Positions 6,342 through 13,640 of a stretch of DNA of 22,192 nucleotides are shown here, piece after piece. The notes below the pieces were generated by a model that saw nothing but the letters and a program-made list of their open reading frames with translations, was not told the DNA's origin and ran no database searches. This DNA comes from an uncultured Phascolarctobacterium sp. GTDB lineage: Bacteria; Bacillota; Negativicutes; Acidaminococcales; Acidaminococcaceae. Position 1 is the first letter of the stretch. The number at the start of each line of letters is the position of its first letter. The position numbers and the translations under genes were made by a program. The stretch is taken from positions 1-22,192 of the forward strand of contig NZ_CAADXO010000032.1 of NCBI RefSeq assembly GCF_900753045.1. Direction: 5' to 3'.

Positions 6342-6417
6342 GGACGGGCTGCTTTTTAGAATTTGCCAGTATGTAGAATTTAAGCAGAGAGCGAGGCGAG
6401 AAAATGAGAAACTTTAG
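6304..6417 (+). CDS. Candidate 37-residue ORF with non-standard start
   Basis: A frame overlapping the end of the membrane protein gene and the start of the nuclease gene. It reads TLLAIENSKPHKDGLLFRICQ and then a basic tail RARRENEK. There is no ATG, GTG or good TTG next to a ribosome binding site. However, AAAGCGAGG at 6290-6298, identical to the core found before many genes here, lies five bases before an ATA (6304). A TTG at 6313 is the other option but is 14 bases away. ATA starts are rare, so this is a weak call. Confidence 0.3.
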   Translation: MTLLAIENSKPHKDGLLFRICQYVEFKQRARRENEKL

Positions 6418-6814
6418 ACTGGACGACGAAAGCGGGCATCAAGAGGCATTATTTAGCTGGGCTGCATACAGAACAGAGATTATGCCGGAACTGCAATATA
6501 TGTATCATGTGCCAAACGGCGGCAAACGTGATAAAGCAACAGCAGCGGTGCTTAAGAGGCAGGGCGTAAAGGCTGGCGTGCCAGACATTATGCTACCAGC
6601 TGCAAGGGCTGAGTATCATGGGCTTTACATAGAGCTTAAGGCAGGCGAGAACACGACGACCAAGAAACAAAAAGAGTGGTTAGAGTATCTGCGGCAGCAG
6701 GGCTATTATACCGCCGTCTGCTACGGCTGGCAGCCAGCAGCGCAGCTGATAGAGCAGTATTTATTACATTCAGACGAGCTTACAAAAGAACAGGAAACAG
6801 TAACCATGCGTTAG
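6404..6814 (+). CDS. VRR-NUC domain nuclease
   Basis: 136 residues. The PD-(D/E)xK core of VRR-NUC proteins is clear: HQEALFSW at the start, then GVKAGVPDIMLP with D61, YHGLYIELKAG with E77-x-K79, and KKQKEWLEYLRQQGYYTAVCYGWQPAAQLIEQYL at the end. The family covers phage and bacterial single-domain nucleases often linked to junction or flap processing. All the core residues expected are present. It starts inside the preceding small frame behind GAGAGCGAGGCG and is followed after 28 bases by the ParA-like gene. The in vivo substrate is unknown; replication intermediates are likely. Confidence 0.88.
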   Translation: MRNFRLDDESGHQEALFSWAAYRTEIMPELQYMYHVPNGGKRDKATAAVLKRQGVKAGVPDIMLPAARAEYHGLYIELKAGENTTTKKQKEWLEYLRQQGYYTAVCYGWQPAAQLIEQYLLHSDELTKEQETVTMR

Positions 6815-6842
6815 AGGCGAACGCAGGAAAGAGAGGCAAAGA

Positions 6843-7631
6843 ATGAAAACAATAAGCATTTTGAATTTAAAGGGTGGCGTAGCCAAGACCTTTACAGCGG
6901 CAAACATGGCGTATGAGCTTTACAGGCGAGGTTATAAGGTGCTGCTGATTGACAACGATAAGCAGGGAAACTTAAGCAAGGCGTACAGCAGATATGATGC
7001 AGAGAACGTAGCACCAGTTACAAGGCTACTGGCTGGGGACTGGGAAAACGCAGACGAGCTGATACAGCATACAGAGTATGAGGGTATCGACATTGTAACG
7101 GCGAATATGTCACTTTTTGGGGCTACATGGAATTTAACCAAAGAGGACAGCGAAAACCAGATAGAGAGATATAAAGCGCTGGTATATGCAAAGATGCAGT
7201 ATTACGGAGATTGCACCATATACGGCAAGTATGATTACTGCATCATTGATAACCCGCCGGATATTGGGCTTAATGTTGTAAATGCGCTGGCAATCACGGA
7301 CGAGGTAATAGTACCCGTAAAGGTGGACGAGGACGCTTTAGAGGGGCTGGACATTGTGACAGAGCAGATAGAGGACGCAAAGGTATTTAACCCAGCATTA
7401 AAGCTGGCAGGCGTGCTGATTACGTCATACCAGAACACAGACGGCGAGGCAGCAGGCGTAGAGTGGCTGGAACAAAAGACAGATTTTAATATTTTGGGTA
7501 TTATTCGGTATTCCAAGAAAGTAGCAGAAAATACTTTCATGCGTAAGCCGATTTATGAGTATAGCCCATGCTGCGGGGCGGCACAGGGGTACAAGAAATT
7601 TGTAACAGCGTATACAGGGAAAGCGAGGTAG
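6843..7631 (+). CDS. ParA/Soj-family ATPase
   Basis: 262 residues from an ATG after GAAAGAGAGGCAAAG. The deviant Walker A is KGGVAKTFT (K10, K15, T16), which has A14 where many family members have Gly, though the signature Lys near the start of the loop is kept. LIDNDKQGN (D37-N43) and CIIDNPPDIG with D136 give the A' and B motifs. The C-terminal part (AGVLITSYQNTDG, VAENTFMRKPIYEYSP) matches the usual dimer and ATP-sandwich regions. ParA proteins bind DNA nonspecifically when ATP-bound and act with ParB, here encoded two genes downstream. In many phages such pairs serve replication or partition, and whether this phage segregates as a plasmid is unknown. Confidence 0.9.
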   Translation: MKTISILNLKGGVAKTFTAANMAYELYRRGYKVLLIDNDKQGNLSKAYSRYDAENVAPVTRLLAGDWENADELIQHTEYEGIDIVTANMSLFGATWNLTKEDSENQIERYKALVYAKMQYYGDCTIYGKYDYCIIDNPPDIGLNVVNALAITDEVIVPVKVDEDALEGLDIVTEQIEDAKVFNPALKLAGVLITSYQNTDGEAAGVEWLEQKTDFNILGIIRYSKKVAENTFMRKPIYEYSPCCGAAQGYKKFVTAYTGKAR

Positions 7632-7636
7632 CAAGC

Positions 7637-7834
7637 GTGGCACATAAAGAGAGATTATGCGTTTACTGGCATTGCCGCAGGACTGGCGGTACGGAGTGCT
7701 GGAACTGGGGCAGCAAATTTGCAGGGAAGAAATGCCCGAAAAGCGACGCTTGCGAGCATTGGAGAACGTGCGAAATGTGCAACGGAGTAATGGGACAGTG
7801 TAAGAAAAAACAAAGGATTGAGAAAGCGAGGTAG
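7637..7834 (+). CDS. Cysteine-rich mini-protein between parA and parB
   Basis: 65 residues from a GTG at 7637, preceded by GAAAGCGAGGTAGCAAGC. Eight cysteines (positions 8, 13, 21, 33, 39, 45, 48 and 55) together with several Trp and His residues give it the look of one or two small zinc modules; the CEMC pair at 45-48 is typical. It is basic at the end (KKKQRIEKAR). No family is recognised. Its position between the ParA-like and ParB-like genes, with 5 bases on either side, suggests shared regulation and perhaps function. Confidence 0.6.
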   Translation: MAHKERLCVYWHCRRTGGTECWNWGSKFAGKKCPKSDACEHWRTCEMCNGVMGQCKKKQRIEKAR

Positions 7835-7839
7835 AGAAT

Positions 7840-9108
7840 ATGGCAAAGTTTGGTATTAACGACATTCTGAACGCAAAGACGAAAGCAGCAGGGCAGCAGG
7901 CACAGACGGACGGATACAAAGAGATTTATTTAAGCCCTTATGAGGTAAAGGCAGCGCAGGAGAATACACACCAGAAATTAGAGAACATAGAAGAGCTGGC
8001 AGACAGCTTTTTACACGTAGGACAGGAACAGCCTACAGTATTGGCGAGAGTAAACGGGGAATACCGTATAATCGACGGACACAGACGTAATGCGGCAAAT
8101 ATTTTGAACTTAGAGCGGGGGCATAAGGAGTATGAGAAAGTGCTTTACCGCTTTATGGATATGAGCGAGGCAATGTATGAGCTGCGCTTATTGGCGGGCA
8201 ACGGATATACGCAGGAACTTACAGCCTATGAAAAAACCAGATTAGTAGAGCGCACCAAAGCTGCACTTATCAGAGCCAAGGAAGAGGACGGTTTAGAGAT
8301 ACAAGGCAAAATGCGTGATTTAGTGGCGGCTATGATAAACGAAAGCAGCACAAACGTAGCCAGAATGGACGCAATCAACAACAACGCAACGCCGGAGATT
8401 AAAGAGCAGCTGAAAGAGGGCAATTTAGGTATCACTGCTGCATACGAGGCAGCAAAGCTGGACGAGGACGAGCAGAAAGAAATAGCGGAAAAAGCAGCAG
8501 CGGGCGAAAATGTGAGGGCAAAGGAAATAGCGGAAAAGGTAGCAGAGAAAAAGGCAGGGGACGATTACGAAACACCGCACCCAGAAAGCATAACGTCTTT
8601 GTGCTATTCCTGCCAGAAATACAAGGACTGCAACGTAAAAACGGGAACATGCCAGAAATGCGACCAGTACATAAACAAGGCAGAGGCTGAAAAGACGGAC
8701 GAACAGCGGTACAGCGAAGAGCAGGACGCTATAGACCGCCAGACAAAGAAGAAATTGCAGGAGCGGGCAGACGCAGAAAAAATGGAGCATCTGCCAAGCG
8801 AGGGAGACACAGAGCATAAGCAGCATGAGATAAAAATAGTGGCATCTTATTACGAGGACGTAGTAAGCGGGAAAAAGAGCTTTGAGCTGCGGAAGAATGA
8901 CAGAGGCTATAAACAGGGCGACAGTCTTAAAATGCTGGAATTTAAGGACGGTAAGCATACAGGGCGCACGATTGATGCAGATATTATTTATATGCTGGAA
9001 GATTATACAGGGCTTACAGAGGGCTACTGTATTCTGGGTATCAGAGTAACAGACTATACGGGTAAGGTGTCCGAAACGGACACAGAAAGCGGGGCGGTAA
9101 ATGTTTGA
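7840..9108 (+). CDS. ParB-like N-domain fused to Cys cluster and DUF3850 domain
   Basis: 422 residues. The N-terminal ParB/Srx-type domain is marked by LSPYEVKAA, IEELADSFLHVGQEQPTVLAR and YRIIDGHRRNAA (D79-R83), followed by a helical ParB-like central part with AMINESSTNVARMDAI, IKEQLKEGNLGITAAYEAAKL. Around residues 255-274 is a Cys5 cluster (C255, C258, C264, C271, C274). From about residue 329, HEIKIVASYYEDVVSGKKSFELRKNDRGYKQGD and the later GYCILGIR match the DUF3850 family, which has an ASCH/PUA-like fold and may bind RNA or nucleotides. It is probably a ParB-like DNA-binding partner of the ParA. The last codons carry the 17-bp palindrome. Confidence 0.82.
   Translation: MAKFGINDILNAKTKAAGQQAQTDGYKEIYLSPYEVKAAQENTHQKLENIEELADSFLHVGQEQPTVLARVNGEYRIIDGHRRNAANILNLERGHKEYEKVLYRFMDMSEAMYELRLLAGNGYTQELTAYEKTRLVERTKAALIRAKEEDGLEIQGKMRDLVAAMINESSTNVARMDAINNNATPEIKEQLKEGNLGITAAYEAAKLDEDEQKEIAEKAAAGENVRAKEIAEKVAEKKAGDDYETPHPESITSLCYSCQKYKDCNVKTGTCQKCDQYINKAEAEKTDEQRYSEEQDAIDRQTKKKLQERADAEKMEHLPSEGDTEHKQHEIKIVASYYEDVVSGKKSFELRKNDRGYKQGDSLKMLEFKDGKHTGRTIDADIIYMLEDYTGLTEGYCILGIRVTDYTGKVSETDTESGAVNV
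9067..9083. repeat. 17-bp palindrome, copy 1
   Basis: GTGTCCGAAACGGACAC, a perfect inverted repeat of seven bases around AAA, in frame at the 3' end of the ParB-like gene where it encodes VSETDT. The identical sequence occurs at 17513-17529. Both copies are followed by CACAGAAAGYGGGGYG before the next start. Confidence 0.85.
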
Positions 9109-9268
9109 GTTTATGGACGGCGTAGTAGATGCGCTGGAAGAAACGGGAAAGGTAGTAGTAGACGGGGTGGTATATTGCCTGATATGCGTAGCTAAACTGG
9201 CGTTGATAATAACAGCGCCAGTATGGGTGCTGCCGTATACGATATGGAGAAAGGGGCGTAAGCAGTGA
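9101..9268 (+). CDS. Small membrane protein, hypothetical
   Basis: 55 residues, overlapping the end of the ParB-like gene, preceded by GAAAGCGGGGCGGTAA. An N-terminal acidic stretch (DGVVDALEETGK) precedes a hydrophobic segment YCLICVAKLALIITAPVWVL and a basic end RKGRKQ, so it should be a single-pass membrane protein. The stop overlaps the next gene's GTG. No family is recognised. Confidence 0.55.
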   Translation: MFEFMDGVVDALEETGKVVVDGVVYCLICVAKLALIITAPVWVLPYTIWRKGRKQ

Positions 9269-9543
9269 AATACAGACAGTGGAAAAAGAACTATAAGAAA
9301 AAGCATGGAGTAAACCCGCCGTTAGAGCTGGACAAGCGAAAACAGCGCAGGCTTGCAAGAAAAATGGCAAGACAGATAAATAAAACCTTGCCAACAGCAG
9401 CAGAAACATTGACGGCAGCGCTTAACTGCTGGGTACAGAGTATAAAGCCAGCACTGGCGACATTATGCGAGAACGTAGCAGCGGCGTTTAGCAATATGGC
9501 AGCAGGATTGAGAGAAGAAAGCGAGGCGGTAGAAAATGACTAA
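9265..9543 (+). CDS. Basic small protein, hypothetical
   Basis: 92 residues from a GTG at 9265 that overlaps the preceding TGA. The first third is very basic (KYRQWKKNYKKKHG, DKRKQRRLARKMARQINK), and the rest is a hydrophobic/amphipathic helix (LNCWVQSIKPALATLCENVAAAFSNMAAGL). It could be a nucleic-acid or membrane-associated protein, but the sequence does not decide. The C-terminus ESEAVEND is shaped by the ribosome binding site of the next gene. Confidence 0.55.
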   Translation: MKYRQWKKNYKKKHGVNPPLELDKRKQRRLARKMARQINKTLPTAAETLTAALNCWVQSIKPALATLCENVAAAFSNMAAGLREESEAVEND

Positions 9544-9631
9544 TATTTTACTGGGAATTATCGCACTGGAATTGCTGGCTATATTTTCAAAGCTGGACAA
9601 ACTGGAAGAGGGGAGCAGAAAGCATGAATAA
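9536..9631 (+). CDS. 31-residue membrane peptide
   Basis: A very short frame between the basic protein and the SSB gene: a hydrophobic N-terminal helix (ILLGIIALELLAIFS) and a charged tail (KLDKLEEGSRKHE). Its ATG has the standard GAAAGCGAGGC element at 9517, and its stop overlaps the SSB start by eight bases. Spacing and signal support translation. Function is unknown. Confidence 0.5.
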   Translation: MTNILLGIIALELLAIFSKLDKLEEGSRKHE

Positions 9632-10019
9632 CGTATCACTTGCAGGACGGCTTACAAGAGAGCCAGAGCTTAGATATGGCGGGCAGGACAATAGCACAGC
9701 TATTACCCGCTTTACGCTTGCGGTAGACGACGGGAAAGACACAGATTTTATAAATATTAAGTGTTTCGGACGTACTGCGGAATGGGCGCAGAAATGGTTA
9801 AGCAAAGGCAGCAGGGCAGAGGTTACGGGCAAGATTAAAACAGGCAGCTACGAGAGCCAGCGCACGGGAAGCAAGGTATATTACACAGAGGTTGTGGCAA
9901 ATAGCGTAGGATTTGGAGAGAGCAAAGCAGAGGCAGAGGCGAGAGGGCAGCAGCTGCCGGAGAGTGACGGGTTTATGAATATCCCAGAGGGGGCAGACGA
10001 AGAGCTGCCGTTTAATTAA
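9624..10019 (+). CDS. ssb: Single-stranded DNA-binding protein
   Basis: 131 residues. Canonical bacterial/phage SSB: MNNVSLAGRLTREPELRY, ITRFTLAVDD, FINIKCFGRTAEWAQKWLSKGSRAEVTGKI, then YYTEVVANSVGF, and a C-terminal tail ending ADEELPFN, the acidic tip that recruits replication proteins. It covers the replication fork single strands and fits with the upstream HUH Rep. The ATG overlaps the preceding small gene and is preceded by GAGGGGAGCAGAAAGC. Confidence 0.95.
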   Translation: MNNVSLAGRLTREPELRYGGQDNSTAITRFTLAVDDGKDTDFINIKCFGRTAEWAQKWLSKGSRAEVTGKIKTGSYESQRTGSKVYYTEVVANSVGFGESKAEAEARGQQLPESDGFMNIPEGADEELPFN

Positions 10020-10039
10020 CAGAAAGCGAGGTACAGAAC

Positions 10040-10606
10040 ATGGAACAGGAAGAAACAAAGACAACAGCGGCGGCAGGGGCAGAAATGCCACCAGAGGCTG
10101 AAAGCTGGGTACAGCTGCACGAAAGCGAATTAACAGAGCTGATGCAGAAACAGGCAAAGGCTGCAATAACAGAACTGAAACGACAGGAAAAGCAGGAGCG
10201 GAAGAAAGAGAAATACCACAACACTTTTACACTTATGAAATGTTACCGTGATGCGGTTTTTCATATCGAGAACGCAATAAGCGACGGGCAGCAGTTAGAG
10301 CTTAAGGGCATGACGGACGAGCAGCAGCGTACATACTTAGAGAGTATCAGACGCACACGCTTTAAGACATTGATAATGACAGCGCATATAGACAAAGCGG
10401 TAGAAGAGATAGAGCGCCGCAGAGAGGCAGCGGGCAGAGGCGTAGAGTACAAGGCTTTTGAAATGTATTTCATGCAGGGCATGGACTATGCGGAAATCGC
10501 AGAGGAACTGGATACAGGAAAGAACACACCGAGGCGCTGGGTTACGGGCATCATAAACGAGCTGTCAGTATTATTGTGGGGGATTGACGAAGAGAGGGTA
10601 AAGTAA
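10040..10606 (+). CDS. ArpU-like phage late transcriptional regulator
   Basis: 188 residues from an ATG after GAAAGCGAGGTACAGAAC. The C-terminal part (about 130-180) reads KAFEMYFMQGMDYAEIAEELDTGKNTPRRWVTGIINELSVLLWG, a sigma-70 region-4-like helix-turn-helix as in the ArpU/RinA family of phage regulators. The charged N-terminal part (ELKRQEKQERKKEK) is probably a coiled coil. Such proteins switch on late genes of Firmicutes phages. Its place just ahead of the late operon fits this, with only one gene and a terminator in between. The assignment to ArpU is by pattern. Confidence 0.75.
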   Translation: MEQEETKTTAAAGAEMPPEAESWVQLHESELTELMQKQAKAAITELKRQEKQERKKEKYHNTFTLMKCYRDAVFHIENAISDGQQLELKGMTDEQQRTYLESIRRTRFKTLIMTAHIDKAVEEIERRREAAGRGVEYKAFEMYFMQGMDYAEIAEELDTGKNTPRRWVTGIINELSVLLWGIDEERVK

Positions 10607-11026
10607 GTGTTTGAAAAAATAAAAGCATGGATAAAAAGAAAGCGGGAAACAGCGAGAGAACAGCAGGCGGCAGACAGGTTGATAAAGCATATAGAGCAGG
10701 CGTTAGGATTTGAGCTTTACGAGTGGCAGAGGTTATATATAATAACTGGGATATGGCAGCCGCCAGAGGGACGGCTACACGGAAGAACGACAGCATATAT
10801 ATTGCGGCTATTATTAGACCAGAGTAAGCCACTGCTGCTATATGAGTTTTCACAGGTGGCAGCGTATGCGGATAACCCATTTATGGGGCGGCAATATCAG
10901 CCAGTACCCATGCAGTATGCAGGCTGGTTTAGGCACGAGATAAGGAGTATATACGAGCAGCTAAGAGCAGCAGGCGTGCCAGTAAGAGAAATGATAACAG
11001 AGCAGCAGCGGGTAATATCGTGGTAA
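10607..11026 (+). CDS. Unknown protein with degenerate P-loop-like region
   Basis: 139 residues from a GTG directly after the preceding stop, with GAGAGGGTAAAG before it. The segment ALGFELYEWQRLYIITGIWQPPEGRLHGRTTAYILRLLL (about 32-70) resembles the Q-motif-plus-Walker-A start of terminase or helicase ATPases (E/Y-W-Q, then GRxTGKT), but the Lys of GKT is replaced: HGRTTA. No Walker B follows. It may be an ATPase-like fold without activity, or an unrelated phage protein. It lies at the end of the early operon, next to a terminator. Confidence 0.6.
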   Translation: MFEKIKAWIKRKRETAREQQAADRLIKHIEQALGFELYEWQRLYIITGIWQPPEGRLHGRTTAYILRLLLDQSKPLLLYEFSQVAAYADNPFMGRQYQPVPMQYAGWFRHEIRSIYEQLRAAGVPVREMITEQQRVISW

Positions 11027-11078
11027 AAACGTGGTGTTTAAATGGGAAAACAAAAGAGATACAATGGTAGCATGAAAT

Positions 11079-11131
11079 GAGTAGGCGATAGCTTAAGCCA
11101 TGTGCGGCAGCAGTTGCCTACTCTTTTTCTA
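11079..11131 (+). terminator. Intrinsic terminator at end of early operon
   Basis: GAGTAGGC (11079-11086) pairs perfectly with GCCTACTC (11116-11123), followed by TTTTTCT. The 29-base loop can fold further (GCTTAAGC, GCC/GGC). It is placed where early transcription should stop before the late genes. Confidence 0.75.
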
Positions 11132-11184
11132 TTCATTCTTTAGCCTCCACCCAGCGCATGAAACTTAGGGCGCTGGGGAATGAA
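11132..11184. repeat. Nested inverted repeat before late operon
   Basis: Outer arms TTCATTC (11132-11138) and GAATGAA (11178-11184); inner arms CCCAGCGC (11150-11157) and GCGCTGGG (11170-11177) around a 12-base loop. There is no T run after it. It could be an operator for the late activator or part of the packaging region. Confidence 0.5.
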
Positions 11185-11201
11185 GAAAGAGAGGGGACAG
11201 T

Positions 11202-11498
11202 ATGAAAGCATGGGCTAAGAGTTTTTATTTATCAGCGGCATGGGAAAAAACCAGAGCCGCTTATTTAATGTCACAAGATTATATTTGTGAACGCTGCGGG
11301 CAGCCCGCAAAGATAGTGCATCATAAGCGCTGGCTTAACAGAGAGAACATAAACGACATAAGCGTTACGTTGTGCTGGGATAACTTAGAGGCGTTGTGCC
11401 AAGACTGCCACAACAAGGAACACCACAAACAGGAGAGGCATAAGCGGTATCAGTTCGACGAGAACGGCGGCATACTCCCCCCCATATCAGAAAAATAA
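11202..11498 (+). CDS. Phage HNH endonuclease (packaging-associated)
   Basis: 98 residues from an ATG after GAAAGAGAGGGGACAGT. HNH fold with structural zinc: C-E-R-C and C-Q-D-C pairs, catalytic-type VHHKRWL, central NDISVTLCWDNLEALC with the Asn, and HNKEHH at the end. HNH proteins directly upstream of terminases in HK97-like phages assist the terminase in cutting at cos during packaging. The gene order here (HNH, terS, terL, portal) is exactly that. Confidence 0.93.
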   Translation: MKAWAKSFYLSAAWEKTRAAYLMSQDYICERCGQPAKIVHHKRWLNRENINDISVTLCWDNLEALCQDCHNKEHHKQERHKRYQFDENGGILPPISEK

Positions 11499-11607
11499 TT
11501 AAAGGGGGCGAATACCGAGGGGGATACCCTAAAATTACCCTACGGGCGTGCGCACGGGTGGTGTAGGGGGTGTGGTGCGGCGCAGGAATGGAAAGCGGGG
11601 TAAAGGA
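11499..11607 (+). other. Candidate cos region
   Basis: GC-rich non-coding stretch between the HNH and small terminase genes. It contains two copies of GGGGG followed by ATACC (11504-11516, with three extra bases, and 11519-11528) and a 10-bp palindrome CGTGCGCACG (11547-11556). In HNH-encoding cos phages the cohesive end site typically lies here, so this is a candidate by position and repeats. A pac phage would not need it. Confidence 0.4.
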
Positions 11608-11961
11608 ATGGCAACAAAGAAAGAGAAAACCAAAGAACAGAGGATAAAGACCGAAAAGACCAGACTTAAGGGAATTTTCAAGGACTTAGACGAAAACAAA
11701 AGAAAATTAGTAACGCCGCTGATAGAAAAGGCTGCATTTATGAGCATTGAGCTGGACGACTTGCAGGCGAAACTTGAAAAAGAAGGCTGGACGAGTGAGT
11801 ACCAGAACGGGCAGAACCAGTGGGGAACAAAGAAAAGCCCAGAGGCAGAAACCTACATAGCGCTTAGTAAGAACTATGCAGCAGTGATTAAGCAGCTTAC
11901 GGAATTAGTACCAGCTGCGAAACGAAAGACAAGCAGGCTGGCGGCTTTGCGGGAAGAGTAA
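11608..11961 (+). CDS. Terminase small subunit
   Basis: 117 residues from the ATG at 11608, chosen over an upstream start at 11548 because GAAAGCGGGGTAAAG precedes it. It is basic at the start (KKEKTKEQRIKTEKT), with LVTPLIEKAAFMSIELDDLQAKLEKEGW and the C-terminal KSPEAETYIALSKNYAAVIKQLTELVPA typical of P27-like phage small terminases. This subunit recognises the packaging site and loads the large subunit, encoded next. Confidence 0.85.
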   Translation: MATKKEKTKEQRIKTEKTRLKGIFKDLDENKRKLVTPLIEKAAFMSIELDDLQAKLEKEGWTSEYQNGQNQWGTKKSPEAETYIALSKNYAAVIKQLTELVPAAKRKTSRLAALREE

Positions 11962-11967
11962 GCAATA

Positions 11968-13623
11968 TTGCCGCCTTATCGAAATTATATCTATGAGTAC
12001 CACGCAAAGATTACAAGCGGCGAAATCATAGCGGGAAAATGGATAAAGAAAATATACGAAATCATTATAAACGGGCTGCAAAAGCAGGAGTATTTTTTTA
12101 ATGCAAAGGCTGCGAATAAGGCTATACGGTTCATAGAGAACTTTTGCCACCACAGCAAGGGACGTAATGATTTAATCAAGTTGGAGCTATGGCAGAAAGC
12201 CATAGTTTCTGTTATTTTTGGCATACAGGACGCAGAAAAAATACGTATTTTCCGTGAAATTTTTATTGTAATTGGCAGAAAAAACGGAAAAAGTTTATTT
12301 GCATCTGCGATTATTGCATATATGGCGTACTTAGAGCCGGAGTATGGACAAGAAATATACTGCTTAGCGCCGAAATTAGACCAAGCGGCGCTGGTGTATG
12401 ACGGATTTTATCAAATGGTACAGGCAGAGGACGAGTTAGCGGAGCTGGCAAAGAAACGGCGCAGCGATATTTATATTGCGGAGAGCAACACGGTAATAAA
12501 ACCGATTGCTTTTAATGCCAAGAAGTCAGACGGATTTAACCCGCAGCTTGTGGTATGTGATGAAATGGCAGCATGGAGCGGGGACGCTGGACTAAAGCAG
12601 TATGAGGTTATGAAATCCGCTTTAGGCGCACGTACTCAACCTATGATATTGAGCATAAGCACTGCCGGATATATCAACGACAGTATTTATGATGAACTAA
12701 TGAAACGTAGCACAAGTTTCTTGAAAGGAAACAGCAAAGAGCGCAGGCTATTACCATTCCTTTACATGATTGATGATGTGGAGAAGTGGAACGACATAGA
12801 CGAACTGAAAAAGGCTAACCCTAACATGGGCGTATCCGTAAAGGAAAGTTTCTTTATGGACGAGATAGCCGTAGCAGAGGGCAGCTTAAGTAAAAAAGCA
12901 GAGTTCCTTACAAAGTATTGCAATATCAAGCAGAACAGCTCTATTGCATGGCTGGAATATCAGACAGTAGAGAACGCCGGAGTAGAAAAGACCTTAGAGG
13001 ACTTTAGGGACTGCTACGCAGTGGGCGGTATTGACTTAAGCCAGACAACGGACTTAACGGCAGCCAGTGTGGTTATTCAGAAAGACGGCACACTGTATGC
13101 GTTTACGCAGTTCTTTATGCCACGGGGCAGGCTGGAATACTTACAGGCTACGGACGGCGTGCCGTATGACATATTTGTTAAAAAGGGGCTGATAACCTTA
13201 AGCGGCGAGAATTACGTAGACTACCACGACGTTTACGACTGGTTTACTATGTTACTGGAAGATTACGGCATACGACCTTTAAAAATCGGCTACGACAGAT
13301 ACAGCGCCCAGTACCTTATTACTGATATGGCAAATTATGGTTTCCACATGGACGACGTTTACCAAGGCGAAAACCTTACACCAGTTATAAGGGAGTTTGA
13401 GGGCATCATAAAAGACGGCGATTTTAAGATAGCCGACAACAATTTACTAAAGACACATTTCTTAAATGTTGCGCTTAAGCACAACATGGAAACAAGAAAA
13501 TTCAGACCTATAAAAATCGAGCAGCGGGCGCATATCGACGGCTTTGTATCTGTCATAGATGCAATGACCGTGCGGCAGAAATACTGGGAAGAGTGCGGCG
13601 AGCTGCTTAAAAATGCCGCATAG
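11968..13623 (+). CDS. Terminase large subunit
   Basis: 551 residues from a TTG at 11968, six bases after the small subunit. The N-terminal ATPase has Walker A GRKNGKS (G103-S109) and Walker B LVVCDE (D198, E199). The C-terminal RNase H-like nuclease has GGIDLSQTTDLTA with D356 and the late acidic residue in VIDAMT (D531). Length and motifs match HK97-type large terminases. It cuts concatemeric DNA and drives it into the prohead through the portal. The TTG start is inferred from the position right after the small subunit; no nearer ATG suits. Confidence 0.95.
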   Translation: MPPYRNYIYEYHAKITSGEIIAGKWIKKIYEIIINGLQKQEYFFNAKAANKAIRFIENFCHHSKGRNDLIKLELWQKAIVSVIFGIQDAEKIRIFREIFIVIGRKNGKSLFASAIIAYMAYLEPEYGQEIYCLAPKLDQAALVYDGFYQMVQAEDELAELAKKRRSDIYIAESNTVIKPIAFNAKKSDGFNPQLVVCDEMAAWSGDAGLKQYEVMKSALGARTQPMILSISTAGYINDSIYDELMKRSTSFLKGNSKERRLLPFLYMIDDVEKWNDIDELKKANPNMGVSVKESFFMDEIAVAEGSLSKKAEFLTKYCNIKQNSSIAWLEYQTVENAGVEKTLEDFRDCYAVGGIDLSQTTDLTAASVVIQKDGTLYAFTQFFMPRGRLEYLQATDGVPYDIFVKKGLITLSGENYVDYHDVYDWFTMLLEDYGIRPLKIGYDRYSAQYLITDMANYGFHMDDVYQGENLTPVIREFEGIIKDGDFKIADNNLLKTHFLNVALKHNMETRKFRPIKIEQRAHIDGFVSVIDAMTVRQKYWEECGELLKNAA

Positions 13624-13640
13624 AAAGGAGAGTAAACGGC

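Larger units (their letters stand above)
11027..11201 (+). other. Non-coding boundary between early and late operons
   Basis: 175 bases without a gene. It holds a terminator (11079-11131) and a nested inverted repeat (11132-11184) just before the HNH gene. No consensus sigma-70 promoter is visible. A late promoter dependent on the ArpU-like protein would be expected here. Confidence 0.55.

Noticed and set aside
6843..9108. Plasmid partition locus proving a phage-plasmid
   Set aside because: ParA- and ParB-like genes also occur in ordinary phage replication modules, and no consensus parS was seen. The phage-plasmid idea is not supported from this window alone.
8425..9306. Open frame of 293 codons on the minus strand
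   Set aside because: Antisense to the ParB/DUF3850 gene; Cys/Leu/Phe-rich composition is typical of a shadow frame.
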